Positions 10,308 through 18,938 of a stretch of DNA of 64,000 nucleotides are shown here, piece by piece. The stretch's first letter is position 1. Each line of letters begins with the position of its first letter. The notes under the pieces were generated by a model. The model saw nothing but the letters and a program-made list of their open reading frames with translations. It was not told the origin of the DNA and made no database searches. The position numbers and the translations under genes are program-made. The DNA is from Terrimesophilobacter sp963702165 (GTDB taxonomy: Bacteria > Actinomycetota > Actinomycetes > Actinomycetales > Microbacteriaceae): assembly GCA_963702165.1 (NCBI GenBank), contig OY969722.1, forward strand, positions 1,364,001-1,428,000, given 5' to 3'.

Positions 10308-10913
10308 TTACTTTCTCGCCTTCGCCCTGCCGGAGGTCGCTCCGGCGGTAGCGGTCGTCTGCTTCTCGCCTGATTCGAGGTCAGCGAGGAAGCGGTCGAC
10401 GAGCGCCGCTGATTTCCTGTCGTCGCTGAGGCTCTCGCCGATCACACCGGATGCGAGGTCGATCGCGAGCGATCCAACCTCGGCACGCAGCGAGACGAGC
10501 GCCGCCTGACGCTCCGCCTCGATGGTCGCCTGGGCGTTCGCGGTGATGCGGGCGGCCTCTGCGGCAGCCTGCTCCTTGAGTTCGCTCAGGATCTTCGTGC
10601 CGTCGATGCGGGCCTGCTCGCGGATCTTCGCGGCTTCGCCACGCGCGTCTGCGAGCTGCTTGCGGTACTCCTCGAGTGCGGCATCCGCTTCGGCCTTGGC
10701 CTCATTCGCCTTCTCGATGTTGCCCTCGATGGCGGCGGAGCGCTCGTCGAGCAACGCCTGCAGCTTCGGGAGCGCGTACTTCCAGAAGAAGAAGATGATG
10801 ATGACGAAGATGACCAACGACCAGATGATGTCGTAGTCCGCCGGCAGCAGCGGGTTCACAGTCGTCTCGCCCTCAGCCGCGGCGAGGAATGCGCTGCTTT
10901 TTCCAGCAAGCAT
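10308..10913 (-). CDS. atpF: F1Fo ATP synthase b subunit
   Basis: 201-residue peripheral-stalk protein. One membrane helix at about residues 29-47 (IIWSLVIFVIIIFFFW) is followed by a long Ala/Glu/Lys-rich coiled coil including LDERSAAIEGNIEKANEAK. The 25 residues before the helix are longer than in E. coli, and shorter internal starts exist (for example near NPLLPADYD). I keep the first ATG because the operon spacing fits it. Confidence 0.93.
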   Translation of the reverse strand: MLAGKSSAFLAAAEGETTVNPLLPADYDIIWSLVIFVIIIFFFWKYALPKLQALLDERSAAIEGNIEKANEAKAEADAALEEYRKQLADARGEAAKIREQARIDGTKILSELKEQAAAEAARITANAQATIEAERQAALVSLRAEVGSLAIDLASGVIGESLSDDRKSAALVDRFLADLESGEKQTTATAGATSGRAKARK

Positions 10914-10940
10914 CCTTGCCTCCTTACTTGCTTACGTGGC

Positions 10941-11165
10941 TTACGGGAACGGGATGAACGCGACGGCGATGCCGATGAAGGCGAGCGCCTCGGTGAACGC
11001 GATACCCAGGAACATGAGGCCGGTGAGGCGGCCCTGAAGCTCTGGCTGGCGGGCAACGGCCTCGACGGTCTTGCCGACGACGAGACCAACGCCGATCGCG
11101 GGGCCGATGGTTGCGATGCCGAAGGCGACCGGGGCGATGTGGCCGGTGAGCGCAGCGAGGTCCAT
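10941..11165 (-). CDS. atpE: F1Fo ATP synthase c subunit
   Basis: 74-residue proteolipid forming the c-ring. Two hydrophobic hairpin helices are linked by the polar loop VARQPE (residues 37-42). The ion-carrying carboxylate is E59 in IAFTEALAF. I see no clear full sodium-binding signature, so proton coupling is the default assumption. Position between atpB and atpF is standard. Confidence 0.96.
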   Translation of the reverse strand: MDLAALTGHIAPVAFGIATIGPAIGVGLVVGKTVEAVARQPELQGRLTGLMFLGIAFTEALAFIGIAVAFIPFP

Positions 11166-11209
11166 AGTGATTCCTTCCGTTGGGTGAATCGGGCGGTTGC
11201 CAGATCCGT

Positions 11210-12034
11210 CTAGTGCTCTTCAACCAGCGCGAGCTGGATGTAGATCGTTGTGAGTAGTGCGAAAACGTAGGCCTGCAGCGCGGCCACCATGATCTCGAAC
11301 AGGGTGAACGCGAAGCCGAAGGCGAAGGTGCCGATGCTGAACAGCCCGAACCATCCGCCGGCGGAGAACAGGAAGAACTGGGTGGCAGAGAAGCACAGCA
11401 CCAGGAGCATGTGCCCGCCGACCATGTTCATCAGAAGACGAAGGGCGAGCGTGACCGGGCGGACCAGGAAGGTCGAGATGAACTCCATTGGCGTGACGAC
11501 GAGCAGCACCGGCCACGGGACCCCGGAGGGCACCAGCGAGTTGCGCACGAACCCGGACGGGCTCTTCTTGATGCCCGCGTAGACGAACGCGATGTACGCG
11601 ACCAACGCGAGCACCAGCGGGAACCCGATCACCGACGAGCCGGCGATGTTCAGGAACGGGATGATGCCGGTGATGTTCAGCGCGATGATCGAGAAGAAGA
11701 TCGTCACGATCAGCGGGAGGAAGCGCTTGCCGTCCTTCTCGCCGAGGTTGTTGTAGACAATGCTGTCGCGGACGAAGCCGATGGACAGTTCGACGAGGTT
11801 CTGGCCGCGGCCCGGGATGAGTCGCATCCGGCGGGTGCCGAGCCAGAACAGGAGCAGCAGAGCGGCAACAGCGATGAAGCGGACCAGCATGAGCCGGTTG
11901 ATCTCGAACGGCGTGCCCTCGAAAAGGATGGCCGGGGGGAAGAAGTCATCGAACGAGGGACCGTGGAATTCCCCTTCACCGGCAGCGGCCAGGACAACCG
12001 TGTTGAGAGCGTTAACTAGCAGCGCTGTCTCCAA
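11210..12034 (-). CDS. atpB: F1Fo ATP synthase a subunit
   Basis: 274-residue Fo stator protein with five or more membrane helices. The essential arginine is R199 in LALRLLMNM, and the C-terminal helices end in LTTIYIQLALVEEH. The N-terminus has the EFHGPSFDDFFPPAILFEGTPF stretch found in related actinobacterial a subunits. The only start compatible with a full N-terminus is TTG at 12034, because an in-frame TAA lies two codons upstream. No Shine-Dalgarno is visible, so the most upstream Fo gene may be weakly or leaderlessly initiated. Confidence 0.93.
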   Translation of the reverse strand: METALLVNALNTVVLAAAGEGEFHGPSFDDFFPPAILFEGTPFEINRLMLVRFIAVAALLLLFWLGTRRMRLIPGRGQNLVELSIGFVRDSIVYNNLGEKDGKRFLPLIVTIFFSIIALNITGIIPFLNIAGSSVIGFPLVLALVAYIAFVYAGIKKSPSGFVRNSLVPSGVPWPVLLVVTPMEFISTFLVRPVTLALRLLMNMVGGHMLLVLCFSATQFFLFSAGGWFGLFSIGTFAFGFAFTLFEIMVAALQAYVFALLTTIYIQLALVEEH

Positions 12035-12110
12035 GATTTAGGCGTGCGGACACGCGGCGGAAAGAGGGGGAGGTACCTGCGAAAGCTTAGCAATACCTTT
12101 ACACAGGGGA

Positions 12111-12596
12111 CTAATCGCTGGATTCGTCAGCTTTGGCGGACGGTTTCGGCGACGCCGAATCCCCGGTTTCGTGCGGGAGTCTGACGTCCGAGACGTAACC
12201 CATCCGGCTGGTCATGAAGGCGTAGACGTCGATCGCGAGGCTGCCGACGACGGATGCGACGACGGTGAAGAACAGCACGAGCGGGTCGATCGCCGGGCTC
12301 CTGCCGAACACGATCGCGACCACCAGGAAGATGGCGAGCTTCACCATCCAGCCGCCGAGGACGATGCCGAAGAACAGCGGGCTGAGCAGGTCGCCCTTCG
12401 TGGCTCTGGCGGCGAGGATGACGGTCAGTGCGGTCAGTCCCATGAAGACGAAGGTCAAGGCGGCCCCGATGACGGCGCCGAGGACCCCGGGGGTCCCCGC
12501 AACCCACAGCCCGATCCCGCCGCCGATGACGGCGATCGCGACCGCGAGAAGGGCATCGAGCACTAGGGTGCGCTTGAGCATCGGCACTACGGTCAT
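12111..12596 (-). CDS. AtpI-like membrane protein of the ATP synthase operon
   Basis: 161-residue protein with four predicted membrane helices (for example LVLDALLAVAIAVIGGGIGLW and LAIFLVVAIVF), then a polar tail ending ASPKPSAKADESSD. Sequence identity to AtpI is not obvious, but the position between wecA and atpB matches the atpI-like gene in mycobacteria. AtpI proteins help assemble the c-ring or take up cations, so a similar role is inferred from context. Its ATG overlaps the wecA stop (ATGA), so translation is probably coupled. Confidence 0.75.
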   Translation of the reverse strand: MTVVPMLKRTLVLDALLAVAIAVIGGGIGLWVAGTPGVLGAVIGAALTFVFMGLTALTVILAARATKGDLLSPLFFGIVLGGWMVKLAIFLVVAIVFGRSPAIDPLVLFFTVVASVVGSLAIDVYAFMTSRMGYVSDVRLPHETGDSASPKPSAKADESSD

Positions 12597-13735
12597 GGAA
12601 TTTCCTCTACTTGGTCTGGTTGGGCTCCGCGAGCGCGGGCCGCGAAGGACTTGCGCCACAGCGGCGTGATGGTGAAGAACGCGCACACGGCGAAGCCGAT
12701 GCCGAGGAACGCGAGAACCCACGCGATGGGAACGAACAGGAACAGCAGGCATCCGACAGCGATGACGGCGCTCCACGCGTAGAAGATCAGCACCGCCTGC
12801 AGGTGGGTGTGGCCCATATCGAGCAGCCGGTGGTGCAGGTGCTTGCGGTCGGCCGAGAACGGCGACTTGCCCGCGCGCAGGCGCCGCAGAACGGCCAGCG
12901 AGAAGTCCAGCAGCGGGACGATCAGCACGGCGATCGGCAACAGCAGCGGGATGAACGCCGGGGCGAGGATGCGACCGGAGTCGAGCGAGTTCGGGTCGAC
13001 CTGCCCGGTCACCGAGATGGCCGAGGTGGCCATCAGGAGGCCGACGAGCATCGACCCGGCATCGCCCATGAACAGCTTCGCCGGATGCCAGTTGAGCGGC
13101 AGGAACCCGACACACGCCCCGACCAGCACTGCGGAGAGCAGCGAGGCCAGGTTGAAGTACTCGGCTTCACCGACCACCCGCGCGAGGATGTAGCTGTAGA
13201 GGAAGAACACGCCGTTGGCGATGATCGCAACACCGGCGACGAGTCCGTCCAGGCCGTCGATGAAGTTGACCGCGTTCATCACCGCGACCACCGCGATGAC
13301 GGTGAGCACGAGACCGAGAATCGGCGGGACGACGGTGACGCCGCCCACCGGCAGGGTCACCAGTTGGACGCCCTGCCACACCAGCAAGCCGGCGGCGATC
13401 ATCTGGCCGGCGAGCTTGGTGAGCCAGTCGAGGTCCCAGATGTCGTCAGCTACGCCGATCACGACGATGATGAGGGCCGCGCTGAGGATGGCGGTGATCT
13501 GACCGGGGTCGGCGAATACGAGGTGGAACCAGCTGACCTGCGAGGCGACCGCCATGGCGATCACGATGCCGAGGAACATGGCGATCCCGCCCAGCCGGGG
13601 CGTCGGGGTGGTGTGCACGTCCCGCTCGCGGATCTTCGGGTAGAGCCGGAACCGCGAGCTGAGCTTCCAGATTACGAAGGACAGTGCGAACGTGACCACC
13701 GCGGCGATGAGCCCCGCGAGGACGTAGAAGATCAC
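12593..13735 (-). CDS. wecA: MraY/WecA-family polyprenyl-phosphate GlcNAc-1-phosphate transferase
   Basis: 380-residue membrane enzyme that moves a sugar 1-phosphate from UDP-sugar to polyprenyl phosphate, the first step of cell-wall glycopolymer assembly. Key motifs are the Mg-binding ADD (residues 96-98), NFIDGLDGL (157-165), FMGDAGS (222-228) and HLHHRL (299-304), with about eleven membrane helices. HLHHRL marks the WecA/TagO branch rather than MraY. It starts with GTG at 13735, overlapping the tsaC stop by four bases. In actinobacteria it probably primes arabinogalactan-type or teichoic polymers; the exact polymer is not known here. Confidence 0.9.
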   Translation of the reverse strand: MIFYVLAGLIAAVVTFALSFVIWKLSSRFRLYPKIRERDVHTTPTPRLGGIAMFLGIVIAMAVASQVSWFHLVFADPGQITAILSAALIIVVIGVADDIWDLDWLTKLAGQMIAAGLLVWQGVQLVTLPVGGVTVVPPILGLVLTVIAVVAVMNAVNFIDGLDGLVAGVAIIANGVFFLYSYILARVVGEAEYFNLASLLSAVLVGACVGFLPLNWHPAKLFMGDAGSMLVGLLMATSAISVTGQVDPNSLDSGRILAPAFIPLLLPIAVLIVPLLDFSLAVLRRLRAGKSPFSADRKHLHHRLLDMGHTHLQAVLIFYAWSAVIAVGCLLFLFVPIAWVLAFLGIGFAVCAFFTITPLWRKSFAARARGAQPDQVEEIP

Positions 13736-14394
13736 GTCACGGCCTCCCAGATGGCGTCGTCCGGGATCACCCCGTGGCGCACGATCTTCAGTTCGCCGCC
13801 GATGAGCAGGCCGGTGACATCGACGATGGTGGAGCCGTTGCTGCGGCCGTCTTCGACCACTGCCTCACCGACCGTGCCGCCGTCGAGGTAGACGCTGACA
13901 CTGTCGCCAAGCGCGTCGGCCGCCTCCTGGGCGGTGGTCGCGGCGGGCTCCCCCGTCTTGTTCGCCGACGTGACCGCGAGCGGGCCGGTCTCAGACAGCA
14001 GCTCGAGCGCGACCTTGTTTGATGGCATCCGCAGCGCGACTGTGCCGTGGGTCTCCCCCAGGTCCCACTGCAGCGACTCGCGTGCAGGCAGGATCAGGGT
14101 GAGTGCGCCCGGCCAGAACGCCTTGACCAGCTTGCGCGCGGCATCCGGAACATCCTCGGCGAGCGCGTCGAGCGTCGGGATGCCCGGCAGCAGCACGGGC
14201 GGTGGTGCGTTGCGGCCGCGGCCCTTGGCCTCGAGGAGGCGCTGGACGGCGTCCGGGTTGAACGCGTCGCAGCCGACCCCGTAGACGGTGTCGGTGGGGA
14301 TGACGATGAGCTCGCCCCGGCCGATCGCGCCTCGCGCGAGGCGCATTCCGGTGAGGAGCTCCGAGCTGTCGGAGCAGTCGTAGATGGTCGCCAT
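13732..14394 (-). CDS. tsaC: L-threonylcarbamoyladenylate synthase (Sua5/YciO/TsaC family)
   Basis: 220-residue cytosolic enzyme that makes threonylcarbamoyl-AMP from threonine, bicarbonate and ATP for the t6A37 tRNA modification. The signature PTDTVYGVGCDA is near residue 33, with FWPGALTLIL and the SANKTGEPA motif. There is no C-terminal Sua5 domain, so it is the short TsaC/YrdC form. It overlaps wecA and begins the tsaC-wecA-atpI-like-atp gene string. Confidence 0.93.
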   Translation of the reverse strand: MATIYDCSDSSELLTGMRLARGAIGRGELIVIPTDTVYGVGCDAFNPDAVQRLLEAKGRGRNAPPPVLLPGIPTLDALAEDVPDAARKLVKAFWPGALTLILPARESLQWDLGETHGTVALRMPSNKVALELLSETGPLAVTSANKTGEPAATTAQEAADALGDSVSVYLDGGTVGEAVVEDGRSNGSTIVDVTGLLIGGELKIVRHGVIPDDAIWEAVT

Positions 14395-14452
14395 GTCGGC
14401 ACAATCCTACTTGGCGACCATCCGACGACTGGTGTTACTCAGCGTCCGCTAC

Positions 14453-15235
14453 TCAGCGGCGCCCGGCCTTGCGCCGAAACATCACCGCCCCGAACCCGAT
14501 CGACACGGCCAGGATGGCGATGCACCAGCCGAGCGCCCAGAGCGGCCCACTGCCGAGCTCTGTGCCCATGAGCAGTCCGCGGATGGTTTCGATGATGGGC
14601 GTCAGCGGCTGGTTGGTGGCGATCCAGTGCATCCACTCCGGCATCGTCTCGATCGGCACGAACGCGCTGGAGACGTACGGCAGGAAGAGCAGGATGAACC
14701 CGTAGCTCGATGCCGCCTGGGCGCTGCCAGCGGCGAGGCCGATCGCCGCGAACAAGTAGGTGATCGCGAGGATGTACAGCGCCACGATGGCGAGAGCGCC
14801 CAGCCATTCGAGCGGCCCACCGCTGGGGCGGAAGCCCACCGCAATGCCGACCCCGATCACCAGCGCCGTGGCGAGCAGGTTGCGCACGAGGCTCGCGACG
14901 ACGTGCCCGGTGAGCACCGCGGATGCCCGGATCGGCATGGTGCGGAAGCGATCGACGATTCCGTTCTGCATGTCCTGGGCGACCGAGACGGCTGTCGAGG
15001 AGGCCCCGAAACCCGCGCAGAGCAGGATGATGCCTGGCACCACGTAGTTCACGTAGTCGCCGGATTCGTCGATCGCGCCGCCGAACACGAATGTGAACAT
15101 GAGCATGGTGATCACCGGAAGCATGATGGCCATCACCATGGACTCGCCGTCGCGCAGCGAGTGCAGCAGGCTGCGCCGGATGAAGGTCGCCTCCTCCGCT
15201 CCGAGCGGCAGCGGGCGTACGGTCAGGGCGGTCAT
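14453..15235 (-). CDS. ABC-2 type drug-export permease
   Basis: 260-residue permease with six membrane segments, an ABC-2 family member of the DrrB/antibiotic-export kind. Landmarks are an N-terminal FIRRSLLHSLRD, the EFxxGTMDRFR-like motif GIVDRFRTMPI, and several hydrophobic stretches such as YVVPGIILLCAGFG. The ATG at 15235 overlaps the stop of the ATPase gene (ATGA). Together with the ATPase and the divergent TetR gene it forms a drug-resistance cassette. Substrate unknown. Confidence 0.88.
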   Translation of the reverse strand: MTALTVRPLPLGAEEATFIRRSLLHSLRDGESMVMAIMLPVITMLMFTFVFGGAIDESGDYVNYVVPGIILLCAGFGASSTAVSVAQDMQNGIVDRFRTMPIRASAVLTGHVVASLVRNLLATALVIGVGIAVGFRPSGGPLEWLGALAIVALYILAITYLFAAIGLAAGSAQAASSYGFILLFLPYVSSAFVPIETMPEWMHWIATNQPLTPIIETIRGLLMGTELGSGPLWALGWCIAILAVSIGFGAVMFRRKAGRR

Positions 15236-16140
15236 CGGGTGGTCCTTCCAATCAGTTCTGGCGCCGCGTCTTTCGCGCCGGAGTCGGTGAGGGCGAGGAA
15301 GACGTCGTCCAGGCTGGGCTTGCGCACCGTCACGTCGCCGTCGAGGCCGGAGGCGTCGACCTCGGCGATCGCCGCGCGCAGACCGTGGATGCTTCCGTCG
15401 GTCGGCAGCTGCAGCACTAGGTTCCCGGCGGCGTCGCGCACCTCCACGACATCGCCGCCCACCGTCGCCTTGAGCTCGGCGGGAGTTCCGGATGCCACGA
15501 CGCGCCCTGAACTCAGCACCGCGACGCTGTCGGCGAGCTGGTCGGCCTCCTCGAGGTACTGCGTGGTGAGGAACACCGTGCGACCGTCCTCGCGCAGTGA
15601 CCGGATGACGGTCCACAGCTCCTGCCTGCTGCGCGGGTCGAGACCGGTGGTCGGCTCGTCGAGGAACAGCACATCGGGGGCGACGATCAGGCTGATCGCG
15701 AGGTCCAGCCTGCGGCGCATCCCACCCGAGTAGGTCTTCGCCCGCTTGCGGGCCGCACCCACGAGGTCGAACCGCTCGAGCAGTTCGTCGGCGCGAGCGG
15801 CGCTCGCCGGCCGGCTGAGGCCGAACAGGCGGCCCATCATCCGGAGATTCTCGACACCGGTGAGCACCTCGTCGACTGCCGCCGACTGCCCGGTGAGCCC
15901 GATGCTGCGGCGAACCGCGAGCGGATCCCGGACGACATCGAAGCCGCCAACGGTCGCGGTGCCGGCATCGGGCAGCACGAGCGTGGACAGGATGTTGATG
16001 AGCGTGGTCTTGCCCGCGCCGTTCGGGCCGAGCAAGGCGAAGATCTCGCCTGGTGCGACCGATATGGTCACGTCGTTCAGCACCGAGTGGGTGCCGAACG
16101 TCTTGCGCAGTCCGGAGACCGCGATTGCCGGGTTTGGCAT
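15232..16140 (-). CDS. ABC-2 type transporter ATPase (DrrA-like)
   Basis: 302-residue ATPase paired with the permease just downstream. Walker A GPNGAGKT is at residues 38-45, the signature is YSGGMRRRLDLA and Walker B reads VLFLDEPTTGLDPRSR. The C-terminal 80 residues match the regulatory domain typical of daunorubicin-exporter-like ATPases. It is transcribed away from a TetR-family gene, from an intergenic region rich in repeats. Confidence 0.92.
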   Translation of the reverse strand: MPNPAIAVSGLRKTFGTHSVLNDVTISVAPGEIFALLGPNGAGKTTLINILSTLVLPDAGTATVGGFDVVRDPLAVRRSIGLTGQSAAVDEVLTGVENLRMMGRLFGLSRPASAARADELLERFDLVGAARKRAKTYSGGMRRRLDLAISLIVAPDVLFLDEPTTGLDPRSRQELWTVIRSLREDGRTVFLTTQYLEEADQLADSVAVLSSGRVVASGTPAELKATVGGDVVEVRDAAGNLVLQLPTDGSIHGLRAAIAEVDASGLDGDVTVRKPSLDDVFLALTDSGAKDAAPELIGRTTR

Positions 16141-16157
16141 CTGCCGACTAGCCTTTC

Positions 16158-16239
16158 TGTTTACGAGGCACAGCCTGTTTATGGGCTACGCAGTTTATGA
16201 CATACACAGTGTGTACGAGGCACACAGTGCGTGTCAAGC
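16158..16239. promoter_or_regulatory. Probable TetR operator region between the ABC cassette and its regulator gene
   Basis: The 122-base divergent gap holds two copies of TACGAGGCACA, at about 16162-16172 and 16214-16224. The second copy lies within TGTGT-7 nt-ACACA. A larger imperfect dyad has outer arms TGACA (16197-16201) and TGTCA (16231-16235). Direct and inverted repeats placed between a TetR gene and the pump genes fit an autoregulated repressor site. The exact binding half-site is not resolved. Confidence 0.55.
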
Positions 16240-16262
16240 GCCCTCACGAGAAAGGCCACCCG

Positions 16263-17003
16263 ATGACAGAGCACATCGAACCCAAGCTCCCCCACGCCCT
16301 GGCCCTCGCCTGGGGGCTCGCCGAGCCGCCGCAGCGCGGCCCGAAGCGCGAACTCAGCCTCGAGGCGATCATCGACGCCGGCGTGCGGATCGCCGACGCG
16401 GAGGGACTGGGTGCGCTGTCGATGAGCCGGGTCGCGTCATCCCTCGGCTTCACGACGATGTCGCTGTATCGCTACGTTGCGAGCAAGGACGACCTCATCC
16501 TGCTCATGCAGGACACCGCTGCTCGCGTGGTGGTTCCGCCGTTCGACGAGATGCAGGGCTGGCGGGACGGCTTCCGGGACTGGTTCAACGCGATCATCGG
16601 CGCCTACCGGGCCCATCCGTGGGTACTCGACGTCCCGGTGAACGGTGTTCCGATGATGCCGAGCGACCTCGTCATCGTCGACTGGGGCATGCGCGTCATG
16701 CGCGATCTGCCGCTCGAGGGGGGCGAGAAGATCGAGGTGCTGCTCCTGCTGACCGGCTACGGCCGCGCTACAGCGCAGATCGAACGCGATCTGGCCCGAG
16801 CGGGGAACAATGTCACCCTCGGCGCTGAGAGCACGGCGGCCCTGGCCGAACTGGTGACAGAAGAGACGTTCCCGTACCTGTTCCCGCTCATCCGCGACGG
16901 CATCTACGGCGGCGGCGACCCGGCCGACTTCGAGATGGACGCCGACCTGGCGTTCGGCCTCGATCGCATCCTGGACGGCATCGAGAGCTACACCAGCCGG
17001 TAG
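16263..17003 (+). CDS. TetR/AcrR-family transcriptional regulator with TetR-type C-terminal domain
   Basis: 246-residue regulator. The N-terminal helix-turn-helix (about residues 28-70) includes GLGALSMSRVASSLGFTTMS then LYRYVASKDDL, which is very TetR-like. The C-terminal domain has the TetR_C layout with GWRDGFRDWFNA. ATG at 16263 has a GAAAGG site upstream and gives the usual family length; an earlier in-frame ATG at 16197 lies inside the repeat region. It most likely represses the divergent ABC-2 exporter genes until a ligand binds. Confidence 0.9.
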   Translation: MTEHIEPKLPHALALAWGLAEPPQRGPKRELSLEAIIDAGVRIADAEGLGALSMSRVASSLGFTTMSLYRYVASKDDLILLMQDTAARVVVPPFDEMQGWRDGFRDWFNAIIGAYRAHPWVLDVPVNGVPMMPSDLVIVDWGMRVMRDLPLEGGEKIEVLLLLTGYGRATAQIERDLARAGNNVTLGAESTAALAELVTEETFPYLFPLIRDGIYGGGDPADFEMDADLAFGLDRILDGIESYTSR

Positions 17004-17007
17004 CCGG

Positions 17008-17865
17008 TCAGCGGATCGCGGTCGTCATCCGGTCGCGGCCGAGGAGGTCCGGATGCGTGGCTGCCGCCTGCCAGCCGTCAGTGGTCAACAGCGCCCGGAT
17101 GGCGGCGCCCTGCAGCTCGCCGTGTTCGATCACCAGCGTGCCACCCGGGTGCAGCAGCCGCAGCGCGGTCGCCGACAGGTCGCGGATGACATCGAGGCCG
17201 TCCGGTCCGCCGTACAACGCGAGCTCCGGATCGTGCAGTCGCACCTCGGGGTCTCGCGGCACGGCATCCGTCGGCACGTACGGCGGATTGGAGGCGACGA
17301 CCGAGACCGTGCCGTCCAGCTCGCCGAGCGCGCTCGCCAGATCGCCCAGCACGAGGGTCACCGCCGCCCCGGTGTGCTCGATGTTCCTACTCGCCCAGGC
17401 ATGAGCATCCGGGGACAACTCGACCGCGTACACGCGCGCGTGCGGCACCTCGGTCGCCATAGCGATCGCGATGGCCCCGCTGCCCGTGCCCAGGTCGACC
17501 GCGACCGGCTCGGCCGCTGCGACCGCGCTCAACGCGTCGACCGCAACGCCCGCGACGAGCTCCGTCTCCGGGCGGGGCACGAACACGCCGGGTCCGACGA
17601 GCAGCTCAACATTGCGGAACGGCGCGCGACCGGTGATGTGCTGCAGCGGCTCGCGCCTGGCGCGCCGGGCGACCAGGTCGCGCAGGGCGGTGGCATCGTC
17701 CTCGCTCACCGCGGCATCCAACGCCACCTTGGCCTGCACCTCGCCGCGTCCAATGCCGAGCACGTGCCCGATCAGCAGCTCGGCGTCGACCTCGGGGTCT
17801 GGCACCCCTGCAGCGGCAAGTTCGCGGGCCGCCTCGGAGCGCAGATGTCGTACACCGGACGTCAT
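17008..17865 (-). CDS. prmC: Peptide chain release factor N5-glutamine methyltransferase
   Basis: 285-residue SAM-dependent enzyme that methylates the GGQ glutamine of RF1 and RF2. The SAM-binding motif DLGTGSGAIAI is at residues 124-134 and the substrate-glutamine motif NPPY at 193-196. In the ancestral actinobacterial order it directly follows prfA. Here cysK, cysE and a membrane acyltransferase gene separate the two. It converges with the TetR gene four bases away. Confidence 0.95.
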   Translation of the reverse strand: MTSGVRHLRSEAARELAAAGVPDPEVDAELLIGHVLGIGRGEVQAKVALDAAVSEDDATALRDLVARRARREPLQHITGRAPFRNVELLVGPGVFVPRPETELVAGVAVDALSAVAAAEPVAVDLGTGSGAIAIAMATEVPHARVYAVELSPDAHAWASRNIEHTGAAVTLVLGDLASALGELDGTVSVVASNPPYVPTDAVPRDPEVRLHDPELALYGGPDGLDVIRDLSATALRLLHPGGTLVIEHGELQGAAIRALLTTDGWQAAATHPDLLGRDRMTTAIR

Positions 17866-17996
17866 AGTTCCTCTTCCGTTCGACCGCCACGTCTATTCTG
17901 TCGTGGTTGGGAATACCAGCGCGCAGCCGCTGTTATCCCGCACGAGCCCTCGCGCGTGGGCGCCCGCCCGTCGCGCCCGTCACGAAAGCGAGAGAA

Positions 17997-18932
17997 ATGA
18001 CTCAGATCTACTCCGACATCACCCAGGCCGTGGGACGCACACCCCTCGTGAGGCTCAACCGGGTGACGGATGGTTCGCAGGCGACGGTGCTCGCGAAGCT
18101 CGAGTTCTACAACCCGGCGTCGAGCGTCAAGGACCGCATCGGCGTCGCGATCGTCAACGCGGCCGAGGCCTCTGGTGAGTTGAAGCCCGGCGGGACGATC
18201 ATCGAGGCGACCAGCGGCAACACCGGCATCGCGCTCGCGTTCGTCGGCGCCGCCCGCGGCTACAAGGTGATCCTCACCATGCCGGAGACCATGAGCAAGG
18301 AGCGCCGCAAGATGCTGCGCGCGTACGGAGCCGAGATCGTGCTGACCGCGGGCGCAGACGGCATGCGCGGCGCCGTGCAGAAGGCCGAGGAGCTCGCGGC
18401 GAACACCCCGGGCGCAATCCTGGCCAAGCAGTTCGACAACGACGCCAACCCGCGCATCCACCGGGAGACCACCGGTGAGGAGATCTGGGCCGACACCGAC
18501 GGCGCCGTCGACATCCTGGTCTCCGGGATCGGAACCGGTGGCACCATCACCGGCGCCGGCGGCCTGCTCAAGGAGCGCAAGCCAGAGGTGAAGGTCATCG
18601 CGGTGGAGCCGAAGGACTCACCGCTGCTGAGCGAGGGCACCGCAGGACCGCACAAGATCCAGGGCCTCGGCGCCAACTTCGTGCCGAGCGTGCTCAACCG
18701 CGACGTCTACGACGAGGTGTTCGACGTCGAGCTGCCGGATGCGATCCGCACCGCCCGCCGCCTCGGCACCGAGGAGGGCGTCCTCGCGGGCATCTCCGGC
18801 GGAGCCGCCGTCTACGCCGCGACGGAGGTCGCCAAGCGTCCGGAGAACGCGGGCAAGACGATCGTCGTGGTCGTGCCCGACTTCGGAGAGCGCTACTTCT
18901 CGACTGTCCTCTTCGAGGATTTGGAAGACTGA
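17997..18932 (+). CDS. cysK: Cysteine synthase A (O-acetylserine sulfhydrylase)
   Basis: 311-residue PLP enzyme making cysteine from O-acetylserine and sulfide. The PLP lysine is K45 in SSVKDRIG, and the substrate loop TSGNTG is at 72-77. The phosphate-binding GIGTGGTITG is present. The start is the ATG at 17997, after the GAAAGCGAGAG purine stretch; upstream starts lie in non-homologous sequence. cysE follows six bases later, so the pair is an operon. The upstream gap has GGGAATA and TATCCC half-sites at about 17911-17931, a weak operator candidate. Confidence 0.96.
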   Translation: MTQIYSDITQAVGRTPLVRLNRVTDGSQATVLAKLEFYNPASSVKDRIGVAIVNAAEASGELKPGGTIIEATSGNTGIALAFVGAARGYKVILTMPETMSKERRKMLRAYGAEIVLTAGADGMRGAVQKAEELAANTPGAILAKQFDNDANPRIHRETTGEEIWADTDGAVDILVSGIGTGGTITGAGGLLKERKPEVKVIAVEPKDSPLLSEGTAGPHKIQGLGANFVPSVLNRDVYDEVFDVELPDAIRTARRLGTEEGVLAGISGGAAVYAATEVAKRPENAGKTIVVVVPDFGERYFSTVLFEDLED

Positions 18933-18938
18933 GCCGAC

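Noticed and set aside
12611..13891. 426-residue plus-strand ORF opposite wecA
   Set aside because: Repetitive His/Asp/Glu composition of an antisense frame; wecA on the minus strand has all family motifs.
13732..17003. Mobile-element boundaries around the TetR-ABC cassette
   Set aside because: No transposase, integrase, terminal inverted repeat or target duplication was visible, so insertion is inferred only from gene order.
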